NCBI RefSeq assembly: GCF_010091945.1
Contig: NZ_WVIE01000009.1
Coordinates: 124,001 to 188,000 of the forward strand
Source of the DNA: Myxacorys almedinensis A
GTDB lineage: Bacteria; Cyanobacteriota; Cyanobacteriia; Leptolyngbyales; Leptolyngbyaceae
Direction of reading: 5' to 3'
Length of the DNA stretch: 64,000 nt
This document shows positions 11,070-20,273 of the stretch, in pieces. Position 1 is the stretch's first letter. Each line of letters starts with the position of its first letter. Position numbers and translations under genes: made by a program. The notes below the pieces were generated by a model. That model was not told where the DNA came from and made no database searches. It saw only the letters and a program-made list of their open reading frames with translations.

Positions 11070-11792
11070 CTAGAACGTGCCAGCATTCGGCATCAGAAGA
11101 ATCTCCTCAACAACCGCATCAGGCGGCATCGTAGCCGCATGAAGAATCGACTGAGCTACTACATCAGGCGTCAACATTTGGCTGCGATCGAAGTCTGCTT
11201 GCACCGTTTTTGTATCCCAAATCGCGGTATTCACCGAGCCAGGGGACACCGTTACAACGCGAATGCCATGGGCGCGCTCTTCAGCCGCCAGGGTTTTGGA
11301 CAATGCCAACAGCCCAAATTTGCTGACACAGTAGGCTCCCCAGTTGGGAAACGCTTGATGGGCGGCAACAGAGGCAACGTTAATGATGGTGCTGCGATGC
11401 TTTTGTCGCAGCGTCGGCAGTGCGCCCTGAATCACTTGAAAAACGCTGGTGAGATTGAGATCAATCACATGCTGCCAATCGGCTAGGGGCGTCTCCATCA
11501 GGGTTCCGGTGTAGCCCATGCCTGCATTGTTGACGAGAATATCGATCGTACCCACCTCTGAAGCGATCGCATGGATGCGCGATCGCACCTGATCGATCTC
11601 TGCCAAATCGATCGCCTCAGTTCGCACCTCCACACCAAACTGACGCGCCGCCTCTGCCACCGCTTCCAACTTAGAAGCGGAACGGCTGACCAACATCAAA
11701 TCAATACCAGCTTGAGCAAAAGCGAGGGCGGTTGCCTCACCGATGCCACTGCTTGCTCCAGTAATCAGAGCACAATGTTCGGAGGGAGTCAT
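11070..11792 (-). CDS. Short-chain dehydrogenase/reductase (SDR)
   Basis: A 240-residue classical SDR using NAD(P)H. The cofactor motif TGASSGIGEA is near residues 11-20, NNAG near 88, the catalytic Ser in INVASVAAHQ, and the YxxxK pair in YCVSK near 153-157. The substrate is unknown. Its position between accA and folE, on the same strand as the ado/aar cluster, is a recurring neighbourhood in cyanobacteria as I remember it, so a role in fatty aldehyde or pterin metabolism has been suggested by context only. A GGAGGGAG Shine-Dalgarno is not visible in front of the ATG. Confidence 0.85.
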   Translation of the reverse strand: MTPSEHCALITGASSGIGEATALAFAQAGIDLMLVSRSASKLEAVAEAARQFGVEVRTEAIDLAEIDQVRSRIHAIASEVGTIDILVNNAGMGYTGTLMETPLADWQHVIDLNLTSVFQVIQGALPTLRQKHRSTIINVASVAAHQAFPNWGAYCVSKFGLLALSKTLAAEERAHGIRVVTVSPGSVNTAIWDTKTVQADFDRSQMLTPDVVAQSILHAATMPPDAVVEEILLMPNAGTF

Positions 11793-12190
11793 GAATACTC
11801 ATCCAGAAACAATAGTGAAAAATTGAGTGAAAAACTGCGCCACGGAGAACAGAGCGCAGAAAACCAGGGGCAAGTCCAACCTATCGATTCTTGGGCTGAC
11901 CTGACAACACTCAACCCCATCACCCTAGCCTCCTTCAAAAGAGAGGATCAAAAGTAGGGAGATCGGCTCCCTTTCTCTTAGAAAACGTGGAAAAAGGGAT
12001 TGGGGCAAAGGGATGTCAGCAGCGATCGCACAAGATACGAATGAAGTCGGAAAAACAGGAGTCCTCTCTAGGTTTAGATTGGCTTAAAAGCTAGTCAATA
12101 TCAGGGTTGCAGAGAATCTAGCAACGGTGGAAATAAGAAACTCATTAACAATTGTTAATTATATCGCGAAGCCGTTCATTTCAGCAGGAG
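11793..12190. other. Spacer between the SDR gene and accA with no supported gene
   Basis: About 400 bases. Short frames exist but have no family features. The A/T-rich part at 12120-12180 (AACAATTGTTAATTATAT) could hold a promoter for the SDR gene. No terminator hairpin was recognised. Confidence 0.5.
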
Positions 12191-13186
12191 TTAGCGTGCA
12201 GGCATCATCCCCGCTTCGATGAAGACTCCAAAGCTCCGGAACTTTTGATAGCGGAGGTCACATCGTTGCTCTGAGGTGAGTTGATCGAGTTCAGCAAGAT
12301 GTCGCACGATCGCCGCTTTAAGGGTTTCTGCGGTTTTCAAGGGGTCAGAATGAGCGCCACCGATCGGCTCTGGCAAAATCTCATCTAAAATCCCCAACGT
12401 CTTCAAATCTTGGGCTGTGATTTTGAGAGCTTCTGCGGCTTGCGGCGCTTTAGCAGCATCTCTCCACAAAATCGAAGCACAGCCTTCTGGGCTAATGACG
12501 GTATAGACTGAATGCTCAAACATCATCAAGCGATCGCCGACGCCAATCCCCAGCGCGCCGCCCGATCCACCTTCCCCGATCACGGTGCAAATAATCGGCA
12601 CTTCCAAACGAAACATCTCGCGCAAATTATATGCGATCGCTTCTCCCTGCCCTTCCTGCTCTCCCACAAGCCCCGGAAACGCCCCCGCCGTATCGATAAA
12701 CGTAATGATCGGCATGTCAAATTGGCTGGCATGCTCCATCAGGCGCATGGCTTTACGATAGCCGCTAGGAGACGCCATCCCAAAGTTTCGATACACATTA
12801 TCTTTGGTATCTCGCCCTTTTTGCTGCCCCACAATCACCACCGGGCGTCCATCAATCCGCGCTACCCCGCCAACCATCGCCGGGTCGTCATGACCGCCGC
12901 GATCGCCGTGCAACTCCATCCAATCATCGCTAATTGCCTGAACATAGTCCAGCGTGCTGGGTCGGCGAGGATGGCGGGCAACTTGAAGCTGTTGCAGAGG
13001 CGTCAAGCTGCTGAAAATTTCCTGACGAAGCTGCACCGCTCGCTCCTCAAGCAGATGGATCTGATCAGAAACATCGACCTCGTTTTCTTCGGCAAGTTCC
13101 CGAATCTGGATAATGCGGGTCTCTAACTCTGCCAAAGGCTTTTCAAAGTCAAGCAAAATGGGGCGACGATCGGAGGAATTAGCCAT
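12191..13186 (-). CDS. accA: Acetyl-CoA carboxylase carboxyltransferase subunit alpha
   Basis: AccA, with AccD, transfers carboxyl from biotin to acetyl-CoA to make malonyl-CoA, the first step of fatty acid synthesis. The 331-residue protein shows the helical N-terminal segment, [37 protein letters not shown] (conserved oxyanion region), [19 protein letters not shown] and [15 protein letters not shown]. It lies 94 bases downstream of aar on the same strand, the usual cyanobacterial order ado-aar-accA, so malonyl-CoA supply and alkane formation may be coregulated. Confidence 0.97.
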   Translation of the reverse strand: MANSSDRRPILLDFEKPLAELETRIIQIRELAEENEVDVSDQIHLLEERAVQLRQEIFSSLTPLQQLQVARHPRRPSTLDYVQAISDDWMELHGDRGGHDDPAMVGGVARIDGRPVVIVGQQKGRDTKDNVYRNFGMASPSGYRKAMRLMEHASQFDMPIITFIDTAGAFPGLVGEQEGQGEAIAYNLREMFRLEVPIICTVIGEGGSGGALGIGVGDRLMMFEHSVYTVISPEGCASILWRDAAKAPQAAEALKITAQDLKTLGILDEILPEPIGGAHSDPLKTAETLKAAIVRHLAELDQLTSEQRCDLRYQKFRSFGVFIEAGMMPAR

Positions 13187-13280
13187 GCCAAAAAGTGCTC
13201 CAATGGAGGAGAAGGGTCAAGACGCTATAGATCTAGAGTACGGGAATAGTGAAGGGTAGACAACCCGCCCCATTAGTCCA

Positions 13281-14300
13281 TTAAATCAGTAGAGGGCGAA
13301 AGCCATGCTTGACCGACGCCTGCCCAATTTGATCCATCTTTTCAACGGTAATGCGATTGCGCCCCCAGGAAAAATTGGTGTAGAGCTTCTCAAATTCTAG
13401 AAGCATAGATTCAGCAAAACAGGCAAAGAGTTGTCGCGCCGGAACATCCATATTCACGATGCTCATGATGCGCCAGTCAATATCTAGCGAATGCTCAACA
13501 ATACCGCCATTGAGAACATGCACCCCCGGATGCTGCACCTTCACGCCCAGATTTTTGGGATAGCCGCCATCGATCAGCAGGCAAGGCTGCTTCAAAACGG
13601 CCGGATCGATCTCAACGCCTTTGGGCATACTCGCCACCCAAACAATGATGTCGGCTTCGGGTAACGCGGCTTCTAGCCCCATAATCTTGCCACGCCCAAG
13701 CTCAGATTGCAGGGTTTGCAAGCGTTCTTGGTCACGGGCAATCAGCAGCAACTCAGCCACATCAGTACGGGCATCTAGCCAGCGACAGATAGCACTGCCA
13801 ATGTCTCCTGTTGCACCGCAGACTGCGATCGTAGCTTGAGACAGATCGATGCCAACTTGTTGAGATGCCTGCTCAACCTGCCGACAGATAATGTAAGCCG
13901 TGTGAGTGTTTCCCGTCGTAAAGCGTTCAAACTCTAATTTGACATTGCGGACTTGCTGAACTTGCTGCAAGTTAAAATTCTCGAAAATAATCGACGAAAA
14001 ACCGCCCAACGCCGTAATATTGATTCCGTGCTTTTGGGCATGGGCCATCGCATTAATCACTTTCCGGGTGGCCGCTTTAATCCGGCGACTTGCTAGCATC
14101 TCTGGCAAGAAACAGGACTCGACATAACGCCCTTCAATGGTTTGCCCTGTGGCACTGGTAACTTTGATGGTGTCTACGATTTGAGGCGGCGCACTACACC
14201 AGAAATCTAACCCCTGATCAGCATATTCTGGATAACCCAGTTCTCGTGCGACAGATTGAGCGTGTTCTAAGCTTGTAAGATGACCAATTAAACCAAACAT
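13281..14300 (-). CDS. aar: Long-chain acyl-ACP reductase (aldehyde-forming)
   Basis: AAR reduces fatty acyl-ACP to fatty aldehyde with NADPH through an acyl-cysteine intermediate. The 339-residue length and the start [26 protein letters not shown] are diagnostic of the family. The central Rossmann motif is [12 protein letters not shown] near residues 158-169, and conserved Cys residues lie in WCSAPP, SCFLPEM and IICRQVEQ. It forms the alkane pathway with ado, 241 bases upstream on the same strand; a terminator separates them, so aar probably has its own promoter. Confidence 0.97.
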   Translation of the reverse strand: MFGLIGHLTSLEHAQSVARELGYPEYADQGLDFWCSAPPQIVDTIKVTSATGQTIEGRYVESCFLPEMLASRRIKAATRKVINAMAHAQKHGINITALGGFSSIIFENFNLQQVQQVRNVKLEFERFTTGNTHTAYIICRQVEQASQQVGIDLSQATIAVCGATGDIGSAICRWLDARTDVAELLLIARDQERLQTLQSELGRGKIMGLEAALPEADIIVWVASMPKGVEIDPAVLKQPCLLIDGGYPKNLGVKVQHPGVHVLNGGIVEHSLDIDWRIMSIVNMDVPARQLFACFAESMLLEFEKLYTNFSWGRNRITVEKMDQIGQASVKHGFRPLLI

Positions 14301-14424
14301 CGATGGATTTGAGCCTGAGATCCAGGTGTTGAAAGATCTAAAACTAAAAAAGTAAAACCAAAAAAGAGATCAGGGGAAGTCGTAATCGGAGATTGGGGTT
14401 TACGATCATTTGTGCCAAGCTCTA

Positions 14425-14490
14425 CAGGAGTTCGCAACGCGAAGTCTAGAGGAGCGCAGCCTTCCTAGCCTAAAGCTAGACGCTTAGGCA
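14425..14490. repeat. Possible dispersed intergenic repeat between ado and aar
   Basis: The stretch around CAACGCGAAGTCTAGAGGAG, then GCCTAAAGCTAGACGCTTAGGC (14469-14490, with partly complementary arms), resembles the short CG-rich dispersed repeats common in cyanobacterial spacers. This is judged by style only; no second copy was found in the window. Confidence 0.25.
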
Positions 14491-14497
14491 GGTAAAA

Positions 14498-14531
14498 ATC
14501 GGCTATGAGAATCTCTTCTCCCACAGCCGAT
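14498..14531 (-). terminator. Rho-independent terminator of ado
   Basis: ATCGGCT at 14498-14504 pairs with AGCCGAT at 14525-14531; inside, GAGAA pairs with TTCTC around a four-base loop. On the minus strand it is followed by TTTTACC. It ends 10 bases after the ado stop, so most ado transcripts should not reach aar. Confidence 0.85.
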
Positions 14532-14541
14532 AGGCATAAAC

Positions 14542-15237
14542 TTAGACAGCCGACAGCCCATAGGCTGACATTCGCATGATGTCGCGTGTCGTAAAGCCGA
14601 TGTTGCTCAGCGCTTCACCATACTGAATCATAAAGTCTTCGACCAAGGCTTCTCGTTCCATTGCCAGAACGTGAGCATCGGTTTCGACCTCATTCAACAT
14701 TTTCCACACCAGAGGAAGGTTTTGGCGGTTGGCTTCTTCTAACTCTGCCCTAGACGCTTCAAAGTTTGCCTTAAGCCATTCTTCGCCAAAGTTGAGGTGT
14801 AGATACTCATCTTTGACAACGCCTTCAGTGATTTTTCGAGCGAAGTCGTCAGCAACCGGGATGTAGATGTTGTATGCCGAAATTGCAAAACACTCGATAA
14901 TCAGCGACTGAATCAGTAAGCAGGTGACAATTTTGCCTTCTGCGGCGGCTACTTGAAAGTTATCGTGCAATCGAGAAAAGAACGCTTGGGCAAACTCCAT
15001 GTCTGGCGTTACTTTCAAGTTTTTTCCACACGCTTCAAAGCCTTTTTTGTGGCGATTTTCCATCTTCGCCAGACCTAATAAATTATCTTTCTCGTCTGGA
15101 AGCAATTCGGCTAACTGTTGATAATTATCGTGGGCTTCGCGTTCGCCTTCGATCACGATCGCATTAATGCGGCTATACGCATCTTTGTAGATTTCACTTT
15201 GGAAATCTAATTCTGGGGTCGCCTCAAGTTGCGGCAT
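14542..15237 (-). CDS. ado: Aldehyde-deformylating oxygenase (cyanobacterial alkane synthase)
   Basis: ADO converts Cn fatty aldehyde to Cn-1 alkane plus formate using O2 and four electrons from ferredoxin. The 231-residue ferritin-like protein shows all di-iron ligands: Glu in [12 protein letters not shown], the ExxH pair in MENRHKKGF, Glu in [12 protein letters not shown], and Glu plus ExxH in [18 protein letters not shown]. Length and C-terminus ([10 protein letters not shown]) match the family. It is followed by a strong terminator, with aar and accA downstream. Confidence 0.98.
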   Translation of the reverse strand: MPQLEATPELDFQSEIYKDAYSRINAIVIEGEREAHDNYQQLAELLPDEKDNLLGLAKMENRHKKGFEACGKNLKVTPDMEFAQAFFSRLHDNFQVAAAEGKIVTCLLIQSLIIECFAISAYNIYIPVADDFARKITEGVVKDEYLHLNFGEEWLKANFEASRAELEEANRQNLPLVWKMLNEVETDAHVLAMEREALVEDFMIQYGEALSNIGFTTRDIMRMSAYGLSAV

Positions 15238-15265
15238 AAATTCGGTGTCTCCTGGTCACGACAAC

Positions 15266-15281
15266 ATCGGCACATGCCGAT
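15266..15281 (-). promoter_or_regulatory. Small stem-loop in the ado 5' leader
   Basis: ATCGGC, ACAT, GCCGAT forms a six-base-pair hairpin about 30 bases upstream of the ado ATG. It could affect ado mRNA stability or translation, or be a protein site; function is unproven. Confidence 0.35.
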
Positions 15282-15504
15282 TAAGGTTCGGGGTTAGGGA
15301 AAAGCGGGGGGTTGGCTTAACTCCGATTTAGCTCCTAACCTACACTTTACCGTCTCAGGCTAAGGATGGAGCCGAAAATCCTTAAATTCTCCCTATCGTG
15401 GTGCTTTAGACAGGTAAAACGCCATTTTTTGAGTCTGAGCCGGTCAAGGGTTAGTGTAACGTGTAGAAATGCTAATTTTCTAGCAAAGCCGTTTTCCCGA
15501 TGAT

Positions 15505-16338
15505 ATGAACCGCGATCGATTCTTCTGCCTAATCAATCCTAAATCTGTAACGCCGATTTTTTGGTTTATGTTGCTGGCGATCGGAGCGGGAGTCGTGCTG
15601 CTGCCGTTGGGCGTTGTCCTGATAACGTCGTTGATGCCTACTGGAGATCAGGTTGGGGCTGCTTCGATAACGTTAGAAAATTATCGAGTTGCCTGGGATC
15701 GCGGCGGGTTTCTGCTGGCGTTTGCCAATTCGACGCTGGTTGCCCTAGCGGTGACGGCGTTGCAGATCCTCACGTCGGCGTTGGCAGGCTACGCTTTAGC
15801 ACGACTCAAATTTCGGGGCAAACAAGCATTGCTTTTACTAGTTCTAGCCACGCTAGTCATCCCGTTTCAAATTCTTGTGATCCCAATTTTTTTGGTGCTG
15901 AAATGGGGACATTTAATTAACACTTACGGTGCGTTGATTTTACCGACAGCAGCGAATGGATTTGGCATCTTCCTGATGCGGCAATATTTTCAAACCATTC
16001 CGGTAGAGTTAGAAGAAGCGGCAATGTTAGACGGGGCAAATCGCTGGCAGGTGGTGTGGCGCATTATGTTGCCGTTGGCTCGTCCGGCGTTGGTGACCTT
16101 GTTTTTGTTTACGTTTATTGGCGAGTGGAATGATTTGTTTAAGCCCTTGGTGTTTACAACTCGCCCAGAATTGCGAACGGTGCAGTTAGCGTTAGCCAGT
16201 TTTCAAGAACAATTTACAAACAGTTGGGCGCTGATGATGGCTGCTGTGGTGATTGCGACAATTCCGGTGATTGTGCTGTTTTTGATCGGTCAGCGCCAGC
16301 TAATTCGAGGCATTGCGACTACAGGGATTAAGAATTAA
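15505..16338 (+). CDS. Carbohydrate-type ABC transporter permease (MalG family), orphan
   Basis: The 277-residue protein has six predicted membrane segments and the cytoplasmic EAA loop VELEEAAMLDGANRWQVVWR near residues 165-185, which couples to the ATPase. It looks like the second permease of a sugar importer (MalG/UgpE type). No MalF-type partner, binding protein or ATPase lies beside it, so the substrate is unknown and partners must be encoded elsewhere. It starts at an ATG 267 bases from, and divergent to, ado. Confidence 0.88.
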   Translation: MNRDRFFCLINPKSVTPIFWFMLLAIGAGVVLLPLGVVLITSLMPTGDQVGAASITLENYRVAWDRGGFLLAFANSTLVALAVTALQILTSALAGYALARLKFRGKQALLLLVLATLVIPFQILVIPIFLVLKWGHLINTYGALILPTAANGFGIFLMRQYFQTIPVELEEAAMLDGANRWQVVWRIMLPLARPALVTLFLFTFIGEWNDLFKPLVFTTRPELRTVQLALASFQEQFTNSWALMMAAVVIATIPVIVLFLIGQRQLIRGIATTGIKN

Positions 16339-16381
16339 TGTTCTCATTCTAGAATGGCACCGATTTTACTAGGGTGAGTTA

Positions 16382-16625
16382 ATGAGAAAGGTGGGAATTG
16401 GGCTAATCATAGTTTCGTTTGTGCCATGGGGATTGGCGTTTGCTGTGCCGTTTATGAGACTACCGCTTTCGCAAAAGGCAGCAACGGCGGTGGCGCTTTT
16501 TATGTGGCACAAAAATAATATTTTGGATTGGGGTACTGATTGTCGGCAAGGAAGTAGCGGATCGCTACCGACAGTGGTTTGATCCGCGTGTTGTGTGGCG
16601 AAACATTCGGGGCGGTAACCGGTGA
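16382..16625 (+). pseudogene. Small two-helix membrane protein, frameshifted ('transporter suffix' type)
   Basis: The frame from the ATG at 16382 reads MRKVGIGLIIVSFVPWGLAF and a first hydrophobic helix, then turns to nonsense after ATAVALF near 16500. The plus-one frame from about 16510 continues with a second hydrophobic helix (IIFWIGVLIVGKEVADRYRQ) and ends at TGA 16623-16625. Joined, the halves make about 81 residues with the layout of the short two-helix membrane proteins annotated as transporter suffix domain proteins. The net change is one extra base (or two lost). It may be a real pseudogene or a sequencing error. Confidence 0.6.
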
Positions 16626-16633
16626 GCAACGCT

Positions 16634-17731
16634 TTAGGAGGCTTCCCAAGTTCCAGTATCTAGGGCTAAATCTGCTTCTAATTTCAATCGAATGGTGCGC
16701 GAAAATTTGTCGCCTCTGGGATCACCAAAAAAGAATTCAATTTCTTCGCCCGATAACCGCTCTAAGGATTTCAACAGTGTGCGGAGGTTTGGGGTGCTGG
16801 CTCCGGTATCCACGTAAAGCCGCTCAGATAGACTGTTCAGGCGTTTCCAGGTGGTGTAGAGCTTTGCGATCGCACCTTCTAACTGCGCGGCTTGGTTCAC
16901 AATTTCTGCCGTGGTATTGAGGCATCCGAGGCGCAAAGCTTCCTCTAAGGCTTGCTCCATATCGAGATCATCAAGCGCTTGGACGTGGGCAGCCGATTCG
17001 AGATAGCGACAGAGCGATCGCGCTTCACCCGTTGCCTGCTTGAGCGTATCCAAATCAGGATGGTCTGCCATCGCTTCACGAATCGAGGCTTGATGGGCTT
17101 CGGGCAGTTTCTCTAAGTGGCGAACTAACGGTGCAACATAGCGCGTCGGAATCGTTTGATCGGTGACTTTAGCACGAAGTTCTTCGGGCAACAGATCAGA
17201 GGACATTGCCGACCAATCGTCTGAAAGTTGGCGGACTTCGCGGCGGGTAATGCGATCGCCGCGTTTTGCGGCATCTCCCACCATTTGCTGCACTTCCGGA
17301 GCCGACTGCGCGGTTTCAACAAACGCCCGTTTGCTAAACCGGTTGACATCTTGCGCGTCAAGATAGCCGGTTTCCAGCAGCGTATCGGCACTGTTCGCCA
17401 GTTCGATCAAGCTGTAGGCACTGGTTTTGCTAATTTCTCGATCTTGCAGCCAGTTGAGAAATCCGGCTCCGCGCCCGTCGCCGCGTTGCTTTTCGCGATC
17501 CTTCGGAGTTTGGCAGTGCCAATCGCGCACCGCTCTCAAAATCTGTCCGCGCCAAATATCGGTTTGCAAATCAAAGCGATCGCACACCTGCCAAGCCCGC
17601 TCGATCTGCTGCCGAAAGTCAATCTCTGAAATCTCCTCATCGTTTGGGTCGGGAAGCTGAAACCCAAGGTCTAAATCTTGGTCAAGGTCAGCGAGGGTGA
17701 GAGATTTGGCAGTTTTCGTCGTTGGAGCCAT
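16634..17731 (-). CDS. Conserved cyanobacterial protein of unknown function
   Basis: The 365-residue protein is acidic and helical, with no signal peptide or membrane segment. It opens with a charged low-complexity stretch (about 1-35), then a region with FLNWLQDREISKTSAYSLIELA near 95-116, which has the look of a helix-turn-helix or helical-bundle segment, and ends with a coiled region (LEGAIAKLYTTWKRLNSL). A DNA-binding or partition-related role is conceivable but not supported by a recognised motif. It converges on the frameshifted small membrane gene, with 8 bases between them. Confidence 0.65.
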   Translation of the reverse strand: MAPTTKTAKSLTLADLDQDLDLGFQLPDPNDEEISEIDFRQQIERAWQVCDRFDLQTDIWRGQILRAVRDWHCQTPKDREKQRGDGRGAGFLNWLQDREISKTSAYSLIELANSADTLLETGYLDAQDVNRFSKRAFVETAQSAPEVQQMVGDAAKRGDRITRREVRQLSDDWSAMSSDLLPEELRAKVTDQTIPTRYVAPLVRHLEKLPEAHQASIREAMADHPDLDTLKQATGEARSLCRYLESAAHVQALDDLDMEQALEEALRLGCLNTTAEIVNQAAQLEGAIAKLYTTWKRLNSLSERLYVDTGASTPNLRTLLKSLERLSGEEIEFFFGDPRGDKFSRTIRLKLEADLALDTGTWEAS

Positions 17732-17842
17732 CAGATGCGGTGAGAAACAGCCGAACTATTATTGCACAGGACTTACGCCATCGAAGATAGCCCTCTTTGG
17801 ACTAGGGTCGATTCCACTTGTGGGAAGTCTCAAGTTGAGGTT

Positions 17843-18319
17843 TTATTGAAAGAGGGCGTTCCAGACCAGGGCGATGATCACTCCAGTGAGGGCAGCCAGC
17901 GCGATCGCAAGCATTAAAAAGCCGCTTAGCAGCAACAGGACAAACGCTGGGTTGGCTTTTTTCTCAACGTTTGGGGCATTTAAGTGAGCTTCTAAGAGGG
18001 AAAGATTTTTGCTGTTGGCTTTCCACGTTGCATCAAAAAAGTCTCCCACCACAGGAAACGAACCGAGTGCCGCGTCTAAAACTAGATTTGAGACCATTTT
18101 CGTGACGGTAGCAGGTGGCACCCCCAGTTGAGCCGACTCCCACACCATGTAGATCGAAAGAATTGCGCCGATCATATCTCCGCCGCCAGGCAGCAATCCT
18201 AAGACGGGATCAAGCCCAACGCGATAGCGCGTTCCGGGAAGTGCGATCGCATTGTCGAGAACGTGAGAAATCGTGCGTAGTTTTGACAAAGAAGCCGCCG
18301 TTCGCGGATCGAGTTGCAT
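17843..18319 (-). CDS. DUF4112 membrane protein
   Basis: The ATG at 18319 gives 158 residues, with AGGA seven bases upstream; an earlier start would overlap the preceding gene. The conserved block is AIALPGTRYRVGLDPVLGLLPGGGDMIGAI, then a second block FPVVGDFFDATWKANSKNL, both characteristic of DUF4112. Two or three hydrophobic segments are present, the last at the C-terminus. Function is unknown. It is the last gene of a likely clpS-CPBP-DUF4112 transcription unit, 58 bases after the CPBP gene. Confidence 0.85.
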   Translation of the reverse strand: MQLDPRTAASLSKLRTISHVLDNAIALPGTRYRVGLDPVLGLLPGGGDMIGAILSIYMVWESAQLGVPPATVTKMVSNLVLDAALGSFPVVGDFFDATWKANSKNLSLLEAHLNAPNVEKKANPAFVLLLLSGFLMLAIALAALTGVIIALVWNALFQ

Positions 18320-18377
18320 AAATATCCTGAAATTTTTGTCTTTAGAATACACTGCTTTTCGCAGCACTCTAAGCCTC

Positions 18378-19232
18378 CTAAGACATGCCCACTCTGCCCT
18401 GGCGTCGGGCAGCCCCCCGTATCCAAAGTGCGATCGCACCAAGGGAGAAAATGCCCACAATTCCTGCCAATGGGTTTCGACCAATCCCGGTTACCCACTC
18501 TGGAACCTGGTCTGAATAGGTCACCAACTGCCCCACATTGACGATGTAGTAGCCCCAAATCAGCCCCGCGTGAAACCCAATCGACAGCCCCAGCCGCCCT
18601 TGAGTGAGCCGCTTTGCCCACACCAAGATCAGACCTAAAATAATCAGCGCTGGAAACTGAATCGATTCTTGCAGTGGGCGGATGCAGTGCAGTGCCGCAT
18701 AAATGATGCTGCTGGTGAGAAGAGCCGTTTGCGCCGAATAGCCGCGCTGAAGTTCATCTAATAACCAGCCGCGAAATAATAATTCTTCTGCCACACCGTA
18801 CGCGATCGCAACGCCTGCCCCCTCTAGAAAGATCCGCGCAAAAGTGGGTTGAGGAAATTGCCAGACCACCCAGCCAAAGGCACTTTGCAGCACAAACATC
18901 AGCAGCAAGCTCAGCAGACCGACACTCACCCCCCGAACGACATCGCGAAGATTTTTGCGGGGCTGCCGAAAGCCATAGCGCTTGAAAAGATTAGTCTGAC
19001 CGTAAACAAAGCGCCCCCACAGCACCACCAAAAGAACAAACTCAGCGTACAGCAGGGGCATCGTTAAAATGGTGACAAGGTTGCGAGCCGCTTCAGTGTT
19101 TCCATAAGTAGCGCTCACAAACCAATCGATCGGCAACGCGATCGGAACCCACATCAGCAACAGCATCACGACAAATAGCCCAATCCGGGCAGGAGTTGGA
19201 AACTGAGCGATCTGGGTAAAATTGGGTTTCAA
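18378..19232 (-). CDS. CPBP-family intramembrane metalloprotease (CAAX/bacteriocin-processing type)
   Basis: The 284-residue protein has seven or eight hydrophobic segments. The motif 1 EELLFRGWLL near residues 145-154 and motif 2 with His in IYAALHCI near 175 supply the family's Glu/His catalytic residues. Substrates of cyanobacterial members are unknown. It begins 33 bases after the clpS stop on the same strand, so it is probably cotranscribed with the protease adaptor. Confidence 0.9.
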   Translation of the reverse strand: MKPNFTQIAQFPTPARIGLFVVMLLLMWVPIALPIDWFVSATYGNTEAARNLVTILTMPLLYAEFVLLVVLWGRFVYGQTNLFKRYGFRQPRKNLRDVVRGVSVGLLSLLLMFVLQSAFGWVVWQFPQPTFARIFLEGAGVAIAYGVAEELLFRGWLLDELQRGYSAQTALLTSSIIYAALHCIRPLQESIQFPALIILGLILVWAKRLTQGRLGLSIGFHAGLIWGYYIVNVGQLVTYSDQVPEWVTGIGRNPLAGIVGIFSLGAIALWIRGAARRQGRVGMS

Positions 19233-19265
19233 TGTCGTCGTCGGATAATGTCGTCGGATGGGGCG

Positions 19266-19553
19266 CTATTCGTCAGGCTCGATTGTACTATCTAGACCGT
19301 GCATTTTCAGAGTTTCGCTGTAAAACTCAGCCGGTTCTTGAGCGCAAGTAATCACCAAGGCAAGCCCATTTACATGAGCTTCCATCATGATGTTGACTGC
19401 CTGAGGCTGAGTTAGGCTGGGCACGGTTTGGATCAACACCTGCACCACATGCTCCATGGGGTTAACGTCATCGTTATGAAGTAACACGCGATAGCGGGGG
19501 GCAGGTTTACGGACGGTTGACGTTGAGCGCTGCTCAATAGTTTCGACAGACAC
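19266..19553 (-). CDS. clpS: ATP-dependent Clp protease adaptor ClpS
   Basis: ClpS binds N-degron substrates and delivers them to ClpC/ClpA. The conserved core is RYRVLLHNDDVNPMEHVVQV and ends with MEAHVNGLALVITCAQEPAEFY. The open frame extends 72 codons further upstream, but a GTG start at 19553 is chosen: it is preceded seven bases upstream by AGAGGAG and yields a 95-residue protein starting VSVETIEQRS, the normal ClpS size. The longer N-terminus has no family character. Confidence 0.93.
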   Translation of the reverse strand: MSVETIEQRSTSTVRKPAPRYRVLLHNDDVNPMEHVVQVLIQTVPSLTQPQAVNIMMEAHVNGLALVITCAQEPAEFYSETLKMHGLDSTIEPDE

Positions 19554-19765
19554 AGTTTTCTCCTCTGCATAATCGATGGACGATAGATCACGAGGTTGGC
19601 TGCTACCTCGACGACTCTTCCCACCTCGAAATGACAGGTTTAGACTCGTCGTTAGTCTGCGGGTAAAAGTCTGAATAAGCCTTTGCCATTCTAACGTGGC
19701 TTTCTGGTGTACAAGTTGTGTTTGGGGCAATTTTTTACTAACGATGAACTGGACTAGGCTTCTCC

Positions 19766-20179
19766 TCAATCCAGCAAAGGTTCATCGGTCTGAGCGAGGG
19801 GCAAGGATGGAGAAGAAGGCAACAGAGGAGGGGGAGAGAAGGGAAGTGCGATCGCAGGTTGAGTTTCTGAAACATTGCTGAGTCCCCACTTGGCAATCGC
19901 TTTTAGCACCGGGCGTAGGCTTTCTCCTTGCTCAGTCAGATGGTAGTTCATGCGACGAGAATGGGCGCTGTAAGGCTGTTTAGAAACTAAGCCAAGGTGT
20001 TCTAGTTTTTTGAGCCGATCAGTCAAAATATTGGTTGAAATTCCTTCAGGCGAGTCTAAGAATTCATCAAATCGTTGTTTTTTCAGAAACAGCATGTCGC
20101 GAATGATCAGCAACGTCCAGCGATCGCCAATCAGGTCTAACGTACATGCGATCGGGCAACTCGAACGACGCTCTTGCAT
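19766..20179 (-). CDS. HxlR-family winged-helix transcriptional regulator
   Basis: The 137-residue protein has the HxlR layout: an N-terminal CPIACTLDLIGDRWTLLIIRD (Cys at residue 8), recognition region with GISTNILTDRLKKLEHLGLV, and the wing YHLTEQGESLRPVL. Family members are usually redox- or metabolite-responsive repressors or activators. The last 30 residues are Pro/Ser-rich and unconserved. It is divergent from a cupin gene with 94 bases between, which includes an inverted repeat that could be its operator. Confidence 0.92.
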   Translation of the reverse strand: MQERRSSCPIACTLDLIGDRWTLLIIRDMLFLKKQRFDEFLDSPEGISTNILTDRLKKLEHLGLVSKQPYSAHSRRMNYHLTEQGESLRPVLKAIAKWGLSNVSETQPAIALPFSPPPLLPSSPSLPLAQTDEPLLD

Positions 20180-20220
20180 AAACTATGAACCTAAACCTTG
20201 AACTGTTTGCTTGCATTTTA

Positions 20221-20252
20221 CAAGTTATTTTGATAGTGTTACTTTTAACTTG
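20221..20252. promoter_or_regulatory. Inverted repeat, candidate HxlR operator
   Basis: CAAGTTA at 20221-20227 and TAACTTG at 20246-20252 are perfect inverted copies, centre to centre 25 bases, in an A/T-rich divergent promoter. The flanks repeat TTGCA. Assignment to the adjacent HxlR protein is inference. Confidence 0.5.
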
Positions 20253-20273
20253 CAATTTAAGATTTAGAAAGCT

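Noticed and set aside
15505-16338. Partnering the lone MalG-type permease with sbpA or the peptide-binding protein
   Set aside because: Family and distance do not match; the binding proteins belong to sulfate and peptide families.
18320-18484. Longer start for the DUF4112 gene
   Set aside because: It would overlap the end of the CPBP protease gene and the added residues look unlike the family; the ATG at 18319 has a good AGGA site.
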